The notes under the pieces: model-generated
The model's database searches: none
Told to the model about the DNA's origin: nothing
Seen by the model: only the letters and a program-made list of their open reading frames with translations
From: Solen grandis
Taxonomy: Eukaryota; Mollusca; Bivalvia; Adapedonta; Solenidae
Assembly (NCBI GenBank): GCA_021229015.1
Contig: CM037782.1
Span: forward strand, 57,967,518 to 58,031,517
Length of the DNA: 64,000 bases
Direction of reading: 5' to 3'
Shown here: positions 33,340 to 45,305 of the stretch, piece by piece
Position numbering within the stretch: position 1 is the first letter of the stretch
Layout: each line of letters starts with the position of its first letter
Translations under genes and position numbers: made by a program

Positions 33340-33964
33340 AGTTGCGTTCACGAGGTTCTGATTATAAAACTATACAGGAGCAAGAGTGTTCCTTAGAACA
33401 CGTGTCACCTGCTGAAACATAATGGAAAAAGTGTGACAGACAGACATAAAAAGGTAATAACTAAGGAAATATTGATGCCAGATTTATGGACATTGTGTAA
33501 TACGATTCCTCATGTCAAGCTCTGTCCATAAAAAAAATCCATTTCAATAGAATGAGTAGAGAAGGAGTTATAGCATATTAAAGAAAAGGAGAGAAAGGGA
33601 AATAAATTAAAAAAAATATTGATCCCAGTGCTATGGACCTTGCGCATGACAATTCCTCTTGTCAAGCTCTATTCATAAATGAAAATCCATTTTAAAAGAT
33701 GAATAGAACAAGAGTATTGCAGAATAAAGAAGTGTGATGGTGCAAAAGAAAAAAAAGTGTGAATGAAAAGAGTAATAACTCAGAGAAATAGATACAGAGT
33801 TATGGACCTTGTGCATTACAATTTCCCGTGTCAAGTTTTAAATCCGTATATAAAATCTTATTTCAATAGTATAGAGTTATTGTAGAATACAAATTTTGTT
33901 GGTGCCAAAAAAAAAAAAAAGAAAAAAAAAAGAAGTAGTGTGAATGAAAAGGGGAATAACTAAA
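33340..33964 (+). repeat. tandem-monomer array A2, ~150-175-bp units
   Basis: Three to four units share GTAATAACT or GGGAATAACT, ATGGACCTTGTGCATTACAA, TGTCAAGCTCTGTCCATAAA, TCCATTTCAATAGA and AGAGTTATTG. The order (xATAACT box, then AAGTTTTAAATCC-like block, then AATAG...AGTTAT) follows the same grammar as array A1 though the rest differs. Confidence 0.7.
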
Positions 33965-34330
33965 AACAAGAGGGCCATGATGGCCCTGGACCGCTCACCT
34001 GAGTATAGGGTTACCCAAGGAACACCAGTCTGTATTAAAACATTTTGAAATCTGGCCAGTAGTTTTGAAGGAGATGATCCCTGCAAAGTTTAATCAAATT
34101 CTGTCTAGCAGTTTCAGAGGAGATTCAATATATACATATAAGGCAAATAAGTTCTGCCCCTGGCAGCCATGTTTTTTTTTTTACGGATCAGAATAATTTT
34201 AGCAACTTTTGTGAAGCTTCATCCCATGATCATCTGTGCCAAATATAATTAAATTCTGTCCAGCGGTTTCAGAGGAGATGTCGCTTGTGTTATATGTTAC
34301 TCGTATATCCCTATCATAGGGAAAGCTATA
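33965..34330 (-). mobile_element. hairpin-tailed repeat element, partial
   Basis: Begins ACAAGAGGGCCATGATGGCC with CTGGACCGCTCACCTGAG following, the inverted counterpart of the tail of the complete element at 52317-53724. Two body units carry AATCAAATTCTGTCTAGCAG and AATTAAATTCTGTCCAGCGG, each followed by TTTCAGAGGAGAT. The head is missing on the right side. It adjoins the last monomer of array A2, so it probably inserted there. Confidence 0.65.
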
Positions 34331-34396
34331 TGCAATATTCTGCGCAATTACGTAATGGTGGGACAAATTGAATTATTTTCTGAAAGAAGATACATT

Positions 34397-34568
34397 TGTA
34401 ACAGCCCACGCCGTGTCCCATAGGGATTGTGACACTTATTCTTTGACATCACTAAACAACCTCTTAACTCCATGCAGTAGTTATCTCCCCTTACAGTTGT
34501 AGATAACCACTGCCACCACAAGTAAAACTTAATTTTTTTTAGCTAATTCTTCCCCTCCACTCCCACCC

Positions 34569-34636
<68 letters not shown>

Positions 34637-35673
34637 GATAGGTCTTATAATACTTCATTTATATACAAATACAATAAAGAGCCAATGTATAAAGCGTAGC
34701 ACGAAAAATTATACACAATAGGATATATATACTCTGCCTACAGTAACACACAATCCAATAGCAACATACGAAAAGTGTGTATGCGCGTAGTCTCAATCCT
34801 GGAAATAGGTGATTGAGAATGAAACCAGATCAGGGGAAATTGACCCCGCATACACAGGGTAGAGAGAGAATGTCACATTCCTGGCTGGCCGGGGCAGCAC
34901 GCATATGAAAACAGAAAATATTCCACTGTCCGGACCACGCTGAGTTGCGTGGTACAAAGTAACAAACAATACGAGCTGGTCATTTTTGGGAAGCGATTCT
35001 GGGGGCTGCAAGTCATTTTTGGGAGGCAATTCTTAGAACCACAGACCAGTTCGCTGAACCCATTAACCTAATTCATTGCCGCGGTGCGGACGGTCAGTAT
35101 AAATACGAAGGCGGAAAGACTTCAGTACAGAAATACTGAAGAATATTTTCGTCTTCTAGGTAAGCTTAATTTATTTATTTATTGCCGCCCTTTCTAAATT
35201 AACTTTTGGGTTTTAGCGTATTTATGTTAGCTTATATTTAACTGACTGGTTATATTGCAATTATTTATAGGAATATTTAAGGTTTTCAAAAGATTATGAT
35301 TGTCTCTTATTGCTAATTAAGATTGTGTTTTTGCAGGGAAATATTGTTATTAATTGTATTTTGTATGCTGAATATTTTATTGATAATTGTCACTTAATTT
35401 CTATTTAAATATTCTTTCATGATATTATTCATGCTAAGAAATGGTAATAATCTTAAAATGTTATTTCATATATTTATATGCAATTTAGATATTATTTTTA
35501 GTGTAAAATGTTTTACCGTGTGTGTGTATATTTATTATGGATTGTTTTAAATAATTATATCAATAAAAGACAGAACCACTGAAGAATATTTTCGTCTTCT
35601 AGTTTTCAGATGAATCCCTGAAATCAAAAGCGGTCCGAGGAGTCCTCTAATTCCCCAGGACTACCTCGTGACA
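34397..35673 (+). repeat. putative 5' LTR of LTR-B
   Basis: Begins TGTAACAGCCCACGCCGTGT and ends CTACCTCGTGACA just before a TGGTGGAGAATCACGG primer-site-like sequence. It contains a (TA)n run at about 34572-34636 and a TATA box at 35098. The block CTGAAGAATATTTTCGTCTT occurs twice (about 35138 and 35578), the first copy continuing into CTAG/GTAAGC like a splice donor. The matching 3' LTR is not in view, so boundaries are inferred. Confidence 0.55.
35098..35105 (+). promoter_or_regulatory. TATA box of the LTR-B promoter
   Basis: TATAAATA stands about 30 bp upstream of GACTTCAGTA, a plausible initiator. Confidence 0.5.
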
Positions 35674-35675
35674 CA

Positions 35676-35691
35676 TGGTGGAGAATCACGG
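35676..35691 (+). other. primer-binding-like site of LTR-B
   Basis: TGGTGGAGAATCACGG follows the LTR end by two bases and is repeated in the next 30 bp inside a short direct duplication (ACACATGGTGGAGAATCACG). The priming tRNA was not identified. Confidence 0.45.
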
Positions 35692-35982
35692 ATCAACACA
35701 TGGTGGAGAATCACGGATTAACACATCATGTGGCGAATGTGATTCTTACCGGACGAAACACAACGATGGATAATTCCAGGACACAACATCGAGTTTTAAT
35801 CTAGGCGAAGAATGACGGACGCAAAGGACACACATGGCTAACAAAGGTACTACACTTTCATTACACGTATCGGATTAATTCAGCAAACTTTATTATCAGT
35901 CACCGACATCTTCTAGCTAATTTTTGTGTATTCCGTCAGGGAAAAAGCGAGAAATGGACAAATACGCAATTAACATATTAAG

Positions 35983-36616
35983 ATGCAGTCCGACATAGAC
36001 AATATTGAAAATAGTGACGACAATGTGTCACCTAGACATAAGTCAAAATCTAAACTTTTAGACAATATAAAACTCTTGAAAAACGCATAAAAGCTTAGAG
36101 AGGATTTTTACAGAATTCTAGGCTCTTCTAGAAGTAAGAACTCAGGTACCTTTTTAACACCTCCACAAAGCGAAAGTGTAAGTGATCCGCCTAAATTAAC
36201 CCCGCATATCGACGGCACCGTGAGAGACGATACGTTCATTAGGAAACTAACATTTAAGTGACAATAAAATGGAATTTTCAAAAATGGATTATCCGGCGCC
36301 TTCAGCACCGACGAGCTTTCGAGGTAACATAACTAATTCTCACAAATTTATTAAGTTAATCCCTTATACAGGTAGGGATAACGAAAGCTTTACTAGATTT
36401 CTGTCTCGATTCCATAAATTCTGTATGTTAAATGGCGTCTCTCAGGAACACAAAAATGACGTATTAAATTTTTATTTAGAAGGACCTGTTCAAACGTACT
36501 ATGATAACTTGCCTGAAACTATTAAATCGGACTTTAATGATACAGTCAATGCCTTAGCCAAACGATTTCAAACTAAGGAACTTGATTATGGCAGCCCTAA
36601 CAAGAACACAAAGTAA
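35983..36616 (+). pseudogene. LTR-B Gag remnant
   Basis: Gag-like sequence begins near 35983 (SDIDNIENSDDNVSPRHKSK), meets stop codons near 36088 and 36258, and continues in another frame at 36269-36616. The later part is capsid-like, with KFIKLIPYTGRDNESFTRFL and FYLEGPVQTYYDNLPE. No zinc knuckle is present. Broken and 3'-deleted. Confidence 0.6.
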
Positions 36617-36839
36617 AAAGATAAAGAAACGCATGAATCAGACAAATTAAAAAATAACTCGCATTATAAAGAGACTGAACGCCTCAGTTCCACAGATATG
36701 ACAATAACTGACACCAACGAACCAAATGTTATTCAATCAGATATCAATCAATCAGATAAAGATCAATCTGATGAATCAGGTAACGTTACCAGCGATATCA
36801 ACAAAAATAATACCTTAGACAACTTCATTAGCCATATGC
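36617..36839 (+). other. deletion junction between gag and integrase of LTR-B
   Basis: Asp/Ser/Asn-rich low-complexity coding-like sequence (NVIQSDINQSDKDQSDESGN) stands where protease-RT-RNase H should be. It may be a gag tail joined to the linker before integrase. Confidence 0.5.
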
Positions 36840-37880
36840 CAAATCATGATAAAAATGTTGATATGGCTCAACTGCAAAAGTCATGCCCAACTTTAAAGAC
36901 ATTTATAATTACATTTTAAATAAAATCTTACCTGAAGATTCAAAACAAGCCAAAAGAATTGTATATGAAAGCAATCAATACCAAATTTCAGATGGAATTC
37001 TTTGGCATTTCTATGAACCAAGACGAAAGAAAGCAGCAGATACATCTATTATTAAGCAATTAGCTTTGCCCAATGTGTTACGTAATGATATTTTGTATTC
37101 TCTACATGATAATTCTCATGTTGGTCTTGATAGAACATTTTATACCGTGAGACAATTTTACTATTGGCAAAGAATGTATCAAGATATCAAAGATTACATC
37201 ATATCTTGTACCTCTTGCCAAGTAAATAAAAGGGACGCAACCTACAAACCAGCACCTCTTACTGAACAGAACCATGGGAAGTAGTTCATGTTGATATCAT
37301 TACCGTTGCCAAAGAAAGTAAAGGCTATAAGTATGTGTTATCAACTATTTGTGCGTTCTCTAAATATGCAATTTTTCTACCATTAAAAACACAAAATGCA
37401 GAAGAAATAGCGGAACAAATGTTTCATCATATATTTTCAATTTTAGGCCCACCTAAAATTTTAATAAGTGACTGGGGTCAGAATTTTATCGGAAACATTA
37501 TGTAAGCACTTTACAGCTTTTTCGGAATAAAGAAGAAAAACACAAGTTCTTTTCACCCCATGACAAATGGACAAGTCGGAAATGTTCAGAGAACTTTACT
37601 AATCATATTAAGAACAACAATTTTAGATGAAAAAGAATGGCCTGACAAATTATCTTCTATTCAAATAGCATATTACTCAACTATATGTGCAGATACTACA
37701 AAGTATTCTCCATATCAGGTTATGTTTGGTAAACATATGAATTCACCAATCACAACCTTACTATTCACTGAAAATAAACCAAAAACTAAGACAGAACATT
37801 ATGTTGAAGAATTAACAGACAGATTAAAGTTGATATGGAAATTAAGGAACGAAAACATACAAAATCTAAAATGAAACAGA
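36840..37880 (+). pseudogene. LTR-B integrase remnant
   Basis: The zinc-binding region HDNSHVGLDRTFYTVRQFYY and CTSCQVNKR is intact. The core follows in shifted frames: first Asp in VVHVDIITV, second Asp in LISDWGQNF. The position of the catalytic Glu reads NGQVGNVQRT, so Glu appears replaced by Gly. Frame breaks lie near 37284 and 37500-37560. Integrase activity is therefore not expected. Confidence 0.75.
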
Positions 37881-38194
37881 ATTATAATAAGAAACCTAAA
37901 CAACGGTATTTTAAGTTAGGAGATCTGTTTTAAATATAAATACAAACAAAGAAATCAAATCACCAGTACATATAAACCGATTAAAGGAATTTATAGATCC
38001 AATGATCTTCGGTAACAAGTTGAGAGCAAGGGTTATTTCTATTTACAAAATGGTGAACTTAGGGACAGGCAAAATAAAACTCCCGAAATAAAACATACGC
38101 TAGACTTGAATTCGCACAGCCATATGGCTGATACCAGTAATAAAACTAGCCAGAGTAATAAACAAGATAATAAAAATGGTACAGAGCGAAAAGA

Positions 38195-38392
38195 TTGAAG
38201 AAGGCTAAATTCATAGATAATGAAAAATACTTCTTAGTACAGTGGTCAAACAAAAAATACAAAGACACTTGGATTAAACATACAGACGTAAGTGATGCTT
38301 TGATCAGACAGTTCTTATCAAAAAAAATAACAAAAAAAGAAAGGGAAGAAATATATATAATATTATATTCTATCATGGGCAAGCGTAACTAA
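38195..38392 (+). pseudogene. LTR-B chromodomain-like C-terminus
   Basis: KKAKFIDNEKYFLVQWSNKK followed by YKDTWIKHTDVSDALIRQF resembles the chromodomain fold (beta strands with FLVQW and a Trp in the W-x-K helix region) found at the integrase end of chromovirus-type Gypsy elements. Upstream sequence 37880-38194 is frameshifted linker. Confidence 0.55.
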
Positions 38393-40189
38393 TAATAGTA
38401 TTATCAATAGGGTACTCGTCGGTTACCGCGGCAAAAAAACCAACTCCAATGAAGGAACATTGAGTAGAATTTTGCTAATAAAATAGATATTTAATGGACA
38501 TCCGTTAGCAATGGAAGTTGAGACACATCTACTGCAGATGATACAAAATATTGAAACGCTATTTGTTTATAACCGTTAATGGAATACTTCCTGCGGTTTC
38601 ATTTGATACTCCGAATCAAAAGCATTATCATATGTAAGAGATTAAGATACACACGTGTTTAGCACAGCTATTAATCAATGGCAGGGATAAACGACGTTAC
38701 AAACGTGTTTAGCCATTCATGCACTCATCAATGAATGAGGAGATAGAAAAATGTTGACGAATTCGTAGAAAAATAATCAATCATAAACGGGAGATACTTA
38801 AATGTATAAACAAGAGAGTAAATATGATATATACAGAAAAGTTCGCCGAGTAAGTGGCATATACAAATAAATAAAATAACAGGTATAACCTAAATAATGA
38901 CAATTGTCTTTATATATTATTACAGCAGATAAACATGAAATGATTATGATGTATCTGTGAGAAGATTGACTCAATTTCAAATGATTACCATTTGATTTCA
39001 CATGAAGCTTCGTATTATTACGAAATTGCGAAATTTATGTACGGCCAATATAAAGATTCCGTTTATATATTAATACTTTTTCCAATAGTTCGCAAAGGAA
39101 AATATCAAAATATATGAAATAGGATAATTTCCTACTCCCATAAATGAGGATTTCATATACTGATGCTAACATTTTAACATCGACATCCGGAATCTTTGTT
39201 AAAAATGATAATGATTATTCATTTATAGTGTCGGATAAAGATTTCCTCAAGGGTTGCGAAGAATTTGGACAATTTATTTTATATAAAAAAAGGAAATCGT
39301 AATGTATTCGGCTTGTGAGTCAAACTGTTATTCGAAATTATATCGCTACGACGATAAATCGAATATCAACACCATATGTAACTATGGTAAATGGTAAAGA
39401 ATATGCTGAAACAAACGGTAATAGCATAAATACAATCAAACGTGAGTGATTGTATTGAAAAAAAAACAACAACAACATAATCGTGAGTTTGGTATAATAC
39501 TAGTGGCAATCCCTTGTCATTGAGATTTAAGGGGTTTAATCAAATCAAAAATCACAATTTCAAGAATTGTGTAAACGGAAATGACAGTTAACGTTCTTTA
39601 CCTAATTAATGTACCTCTCTTATGATCATATTTTAATGACATGATAATAGATAATGTATTATCAAGTAATAATCTAACGGAGCAAATAGCAATCTCACTT
39701 CCAAAATACGAAATGTTTGACCATACCTCTAGGGAAATAAAAAAAAAATGAGGAACGGATAACCTCTCATTAATTCACTTTGCTTGAAAGTCGAAAAGAA
39801 TGAGAAAAAACCCTGCTACTTTAACCAGTTCATCTATAGCGGAAATACACCGATACGAACGAGGATAACATCCCTGTTGTAACAATCATGAGTACTATTA
39901 CTACTACCGTAGATACGCTCTTGTCATAAACACTTTATCATATGGAATACTATTGTTGCCGCAAGATTTTAATATCTTATCCAAAAACCGTATCGCCTTC
40001 TGGTATCTTTCTACAAAAATTTAAAGGATCCATACAATGTGAGCATGGAATTAAGCATTATCTTTATTACGATGGATATCCTAAATAACTGTCTCACACG
40101 CTGCGCCAAAAGTAAGAAACAGAGATAACAACGGTGTTATGTTACACCTTACGAACAAACTGAGCTGCATTTGTGTTAAGGTAACAATC
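38393..40189. other. unassigned AT-rich DNA up to scaffold gap
   Basis: No gene, LTR or known repeat was recognised. The missing 3' half of LTR-B could end here or in the gap. Confidence 0.45.
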
Positions 40190-40289
40190 NNNNNNNNNNN
40201 NNNNNNNNNNNNNNNNNNNNNNNNNNNNNNNNNNNNNNNNNNNNNNNNNNNNNNNNNNNNNNNNNNNNNNNNNNNNNNNNNNNNNNNNN
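40190..40289. other. assembly gap, 100 N
   Basis: Exactly 100 N. Such a round number normally marks a scaffold join of unknown true length. Any structure crossing it is unresolved. Confidence 0.98.
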
Positions 40290-41440
40290 CTTGATAGTCT
40301 AATGTCCCTAAATAGGTTTATGTCTAAAATCAATCCCATGCCTAGTTATTGAGTATAAGCATAACACTTTAACCAAGCAAAACTTTAACCAAGTATCAAA
40401 GTCAGAAAAGGGCCAAAATTTGTATAGAATTCAGTCCAAGGGTTATCCTCCTTGGTTTTCTGATGCCCTTGAACACACTCCTTAACTTTCTAGTCAGTAT
40501 CATGAACAATTTCTGAGATAGAAGCTGAATAGTAGCTTGCATGCAAAACTTTAACCAAAAAGTTTAAGTCAAAAAGTGGCCTTAATCTGCATTATATACA
40601 GTAAAAAACTAACTGCCACTATAGTATGATACCATTGAGCACATTAAAGAATTTTCAAATTAAAACCATGTCTGGTTATATAAGCATGAAATTCCTTGCA
40701 TGCAAAACTTTAACCAAAATTTCTAAGTTAAAAAGGGGCCATATTTTTGATAGTATGATATCCCTAAACATATCACTATGTTTTAAATCAATCCCATGCC
40801 TTCACCCTGAGTTATAAGCATGAAAGTACCTTGCATGCAAAACTTTAACCAAAATTTCTAAGTTAAAAAGGGGCCATAATTTGTAACATATTCCATCAAG
40901 AGCTATCTTCCTTGATAGTATGATATCCCTAAACATATCACATATGTTTTAAATCAATCCCATGCTTGATACTGAGATATAAGGTTGACAGTACTTGCAT
41001 GCAAAACTTTAACCAAAATTTCTAAGTTAAAAAGGGCCATAATTTGTAATTTATTCTATCAAGAGTTATTTACCTTGGATGTCTGATGCCCCTAAACATA
41101 TTCATAAACTTTCAAGTCAATACCATGAATGGTTATTGAGATACACACAGGATATAGCTTGCATGCAAAACTTTAACCAAAATGTTCTATTGCATGCACA
41201 ATTTTAACCAAAATTTCTAAGTTAAAAAGGGGCCATAATTCATATTAAATTCAGTCAAGATTTATCTTCCTTTGTTGTCTGATGCCCCTGAACATATTCA
41301 TAAACTTTCAAGTCAATACCATATATTGAGATATAAGGTTGATAGTAACTTGCACGCAAAACTTTAACCAAAAGCTGCAACGCCAACGCCGACGCCAGGG
41401 CGACTACAATAGCTCTCATATTTTACGATTAGTCGAGCTA
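40290..41440 (-). mobile_element. tandem-monomer element C (~150-165-bp units) with AGCTCGAC head
   Basis: About seven units share TGCATGCAAAACTTTAACCA, AAATTTCTAAGTTAAAAAGG and GGCCATAATTTG, then a CCTAAACATAT block. The right edge, read inverted, is TTTTTAGCTCGACTAATCG, then GAGAGCTATTGTAGTCGCCC and GGCGTCGGCGTTGGCGTTG. This head resembles that of the complete element at 52317. The left edge and tail are lost at the gap. The element stops exactly where LINE-B coding sequence resumes, so it inserted into that LINE. Confidence 0.7.
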
Positions 41441-42838
41441 AAAAAATGGGAAAATTCTTCCAATGATATTTTATTTTTATTACTATCTGATTTCTTGAAG
41501 AATTTCCAAAACTGCTTTGGTTTTGAATATTTCAAACTTTCAATCTCGTTTAATCTTTTTAAGTCACTATTTCTTTCCCTTTCTTACATAATTGTTTATA
41601 TGAGTATTTCAAATTACAAAATTGTTCTCTACTATAATTTGACTTTAACTGATTAAAAACAGATAACGCATTTAATTATTCTTTCCGAGCTTGCTCACAT
41701 CCCTTATCAAACCACTCTGCCTGCTTTATTATTGTTTTTTCATTAAACTTAAAAGTTCTCTTACCATGAATAATATACTTTGAAAACAAAGGATCTGCAA
41801 CTGATCGAATTAAATCAGTAAATTTATTAAGATTATCATTTATCGACTGTCTATCACCTGTATCTAAAGAACTTATTAACATGTTAAATTCAGATAATTT
41901 AGCTATTATTCCCGTCCTAAATAAGTCTACCAATTTGTCATCCCATACATAATACACGCCCTCTGACAACAGAAGGTGAGTCACGAATACAATTACACTT
42001 TATAGAAAAATAAACACAAGCATGGTCGCTATATTCGTTGAATGAACTAATGCTAAAATCAACACTAGCATGGTCGCTATATTCATTGAATGAACTAATG
42101 CTAAAATCACACAGTCGAGACATATCTTCCTCGTTATATAACAAATAATCAATGACAGACGCCCCGTTCCTACTAGCAAACGTATATGAGCCATGCCTAT
42201 CACGAAAAATACGACCATTAGCTATTCTTAAACAGGTAGCTTTACACAGGTCAAGTAATTTAACCCAGAAATAATTACAAACCTTATCAACCGAATGGCG
42301 ATCCATGGAAGGATCTGGCATATAACAATCATCATCTAGATCAAAAACAATAGAATCACATGTAATAAAATCCCGTTTGACCCCAACCCTATTGTTACAG
42401 TCCCCAACTAAATAGATCGATCCCTTATTTTGCAGTTCATAAATATCAGATTGTAAGACATCAAATAAATCAACTAGAAATATTATACATTGGGGAATCT
42501 TCTCCCCAGATATTTACACCACAAACATACACGTCATTTTCTAAGTGAAAAAAATCTTTCTCTAACTTTAACATATTAAAGCATCGTGATGAATTTTTAC
42601 AATTTTAATCCCATCTTTTAATTCATCTCTTACATATAACACTACACCCCCGCTACATCTTTTAGCATTTTTATTTTGGAATTTTCTATAAAAAATAAAG
42701 GAAACAAAACCTGATAAATCCACATCACTGGTCGTATCTGTCCAAGATTCGAATAGAAAAATTATATTATTTTCCGATATCAAATTACAACATTATGTAT
42801 TTTATCACGTGATAAACCATTCACGTTCCAAGCTAGAA
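41441..42838 (-). pseudogene. LINE-B ORF2: APE endonuclease and linker, truncated
   Basis: Begins LKFLAWNVNGLSR, the conserved N-terminus of APE-type endonucleases, in a frame overlapping the ORF1 stop. IIFLFESWTD and KRCSGGVVLYVRDELKDGIK follow, then the SYTFASRNGASVIDYLL block and a NEYSDHA active-site-like region. That region contains an in-frame 48-bp tandem duplication (42008-42103) repeating DFSISSFNEYSDHA. The linker EWFDKGCEQARKE precedes LINE sequence running to 41441. One-base frame breaks lie at about 42540 and 42350. Confidence 0.75.
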
Positions 42839-43882
42839 ACTTCAGTTCATCCTCTTAACACCCCTAAATCTCTGTATCGTCACTTACAGGCTTCCCGTCA
42901 ACATACATGCAGCTTGTCGTATACAAGCCACGCACGCTTTCCCGCTCTCTTCTCCGCCTTCAGACGTGGCAGCAGCTTCCTTCTCACCTCTCTCGGAAAT
43001 TGCTCATGAACGTAAAAGTTTGTGCCTTGCAGCGCTTTCCATTGTTTTCTCACATGCTCTCTTTCTTTAAAAAGAGTAAACTATGCAGCTATCTTCCTGG
43101 CCCTCCTATCACTCTTTCTAGGTCCCATTCTGTGTACCCTCTCAAAACACATTTTATCCATACACTCTTTTGCTATTCTCATCTTCTCCGTAAGGAAATC
43201 CTCAAAACACCCTCCGTGTTATCCTCTCGATCCGCCTCTGGAATATTTTCAAAGATAAGGTTATTTCGCATTGATTGCGACTGCAAGTACACAATATCTT
43301 CTTGCAATACACTTTTTTTCTTTTTCAAGCTGGATAACTTTGTCACTCACTAGACCTGTAGAAAAATCCGTACTTTCCACCCTCTCCTCTATCCTTCTCA
43401 CTCTTTCCTCCATCTTCTTTCCCGTATCTCTTACGTAATTCCATACCTTCTTCTTTTCTAACTCTATTTTGTCTACTTTGCTTTCTAGATTTTCAAGGGC
43501 TTTTAAGCGTTTGTCCATTTGTGTTAATCTCCCCTCAATTCCTTTTAAACACTTCATTATGTCCGCATGTGACGGATCGACGACATGTTTGGGGGCACCT
43601 GACTCACTTGACTGGCTCATAATGATCAATCAACGGGTCACACTCATCAACACTACTCACGCTAATTGCATCAGTATCTTGGTCATACAAACATGATATA
43701 TCTAAATGATCATCACTTTCATAAAGAACTGAATTTGCCTGACTTAATACAGTACTCACACTTAGTCCCGGTGAACTGGTATACCTTCCCGCCTTATTGT
43801 CCTGACCATTCCCCACACTGTCATCACTATTTTTCCTTTTATTTCTCTTTTTCTTTTTCACACTCTCCATATGTATCGTCAC
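42830..43882 (-). pseudogene. LINE-B ORF1, L1-type RNA-binding protein
   Basis: The N-terminus (43882-43604) starts MESVKKKKRNKRKNSDDSV, basic then acidic. A frame change leads to MSQSSESGAPKHVVDPSHAD at 43620 and a long coiled coil, with KCLKGIEGRLTQMDKRLKAL and KMEERVRRIEERVE. After another break come LIFENIPEADREDN, ERVHRMGPRKSDRRARKI and CKAQ/CKARTFTFMSNFREVR-like sequence, resembling the RRM and C-terminal regions of L1 ORF1p. It ends just before ORF2. L1 ORF1 proteins trimerise and coat element RNA. Several frameshifts make it inactive as read. Confidence 0.7.
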
Positions 43883-44339
43883 ATAATAAAATCAATCCAT
43901 TAACTCCATGTTCTTATAACTCTCGAAAAGATAATTAAACTTTTATCGCCAAAAAAAATACCAAATTTAGTCCGAGCAAAAATAAACACAACCACACGTG
44001 ATCACGTGACCATCAATCCACATACATATAAGTCTTAGATTGAAAAAGTACAAGAATAAGGATTTCGAAAACCACACACGGGAACGTAAAATAGTTGCTG
44101 TATGTAATATAGTAGAATTTGAATGAAATGAAAATTAATGTCAGATTTTTTTTTATAATAAGACCTAAACTCAGTAAACCGCGATCATAACAAAAACATA
44201 GTAAACGGACTGTGAACGACTCAGATTATTTGTAACCTTACAACAAGATAATAATTTAAAACAATAGTCGAAAATAACGATTTGATGTGTTCTCATACAT
44301 TATCAGCATAATCAAAGTCAAAAATATATATAAATTATA
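43883..44339. other. LINE-B upstream region / unassigned
   Basis: Could include the LINE-B 5' UTR. AT-rich; contains two CACGTGA-type E-boxes near 43996-44007. No gene seen. Confidence 0.4.
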
Positions 44340-45012
44340 TGCAATGTGTTAAATATAAGGAAATACATTACGATTATACATAAGCAATTATATGTAATGT
44401 TTTAAATAAAAGAAAATGCATCACGATTCTACATATATAAGTTACATGCAATGTGTTATATATAAGGAAATACATCATGATTCTACATATATAAGTTACA
44501 TGCAATGTGTTATATATAAGGAAATACATCACGAGTCTACATATATAAGTTACATGCAATGTGTTATATATAAGGAAATACATCACGATTCTACATATAT
44601 GTTACATGCAATGTGTTATATATAAGGAAATACATCACGATTCTACATATATAAGTTACATGCAATGTGTTATATATAAGGAAATACATCACGATTATAC
44701 ATATATAAGTTACATGCAATGTGTTATATATAAGGAAATACTTCACGATTATACATATATAAGTTACATGCAATGTGTTATATATAAGGAAATACATCAC
44801 GATTCTACATATATAAGTTACATGCAATGTGTTATATATAAGGAAATACATCACGATTCTACATATATAAGTTACATGCAATGTGTTATATATAAGGAAA
44901 TACATCACGATTCTACATATATAAGTTACATGCAATGTGTTATATATAAGGAAATACATCACGATTATACATATATATGTTTTATGTAATGTGTTAAATA
45001 TAAGGAAATACC
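44340..45012 (+). repeat. 54-bp AT-rich minisatellite, about 12 units
   Basis: The unit contains ACATATATAAGTTACATGCA, ATGTGTTATATATAAGGAAA and TACATCACGATTC. The period is 54 bp (18 codons), so long frames stay open on both strands as artefacts. One unit lacks 3 bp (near 44598). The outer units are the most diverged. It directly abuts the 3' microsatellite of LINE-C. Confidence 0.95.
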
Positions 45013-45305
45013 GATCAGGATTATTATTATTATTATTATTATTATTATTTATTATTACACCACATTTATATAGCACTTTTTTCATATATGTTATACGTTC
45101 AAAAGTGCTTTACAAACTGTTTAAACACAACAAAGAAAATAGGAGATGTAAAATACATGCAATGAAACCATCCACTGTAACTAAATACACCTAAAATAAG
45201 GTAAGAATATCATGCGTAAAGCGTTTTAAAATATAAGTAACAACAGTGTCATAATATCAAATAGTAGTAAAGTAAAGAAAAATTAAATATAAAGTGTAAA
45301 AAAAA

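Larger units (their letters stand above)
34397..38392 (+). mobile_element. second LTR retrotransposon, internally deleted (LTR-B)
   Basis: One long 5' LTR-like region, a primer-binding-like site, gag remnants, integrase and a chromodomain-like end are in order, but protease, RT and RNase H are absent between gag (ends ~36616) and integrase (starts ~36840). No 3' LTR is recognisable before the scaffold gap at 40190. It is of the chromodomain-bearing Gypsy type by its C-terminus. It is non-autonomous and decayed. Confidence 0.75.
41441..43882 (-). mobile_element. LINE-B, L1/Tx1-like LINE, 5' portion
   Basis: Carries an L1-type ORF1 (43882 to ~42830) and the start of ORF2 (endonuclease and linker, ~42838 to 41441). 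The rest of ORF2 (RT) is beyond element C and the gap. Keeping the 5' end while losing the 3' part is the reverse of usual LINE truncation, which supports interruption by element C. Confidence 0.75.

Noticed and set aside
38393..40189. 3' LTR of LTR-B
   Set aside because: I found no convincing match to 34397-35673 before the gap.
44416..45085. 18-residue-repeat proteins on both strands
   Set aside because: Product of the 54-bp minisatellite; no start context, no domain, and frames open in both directions.
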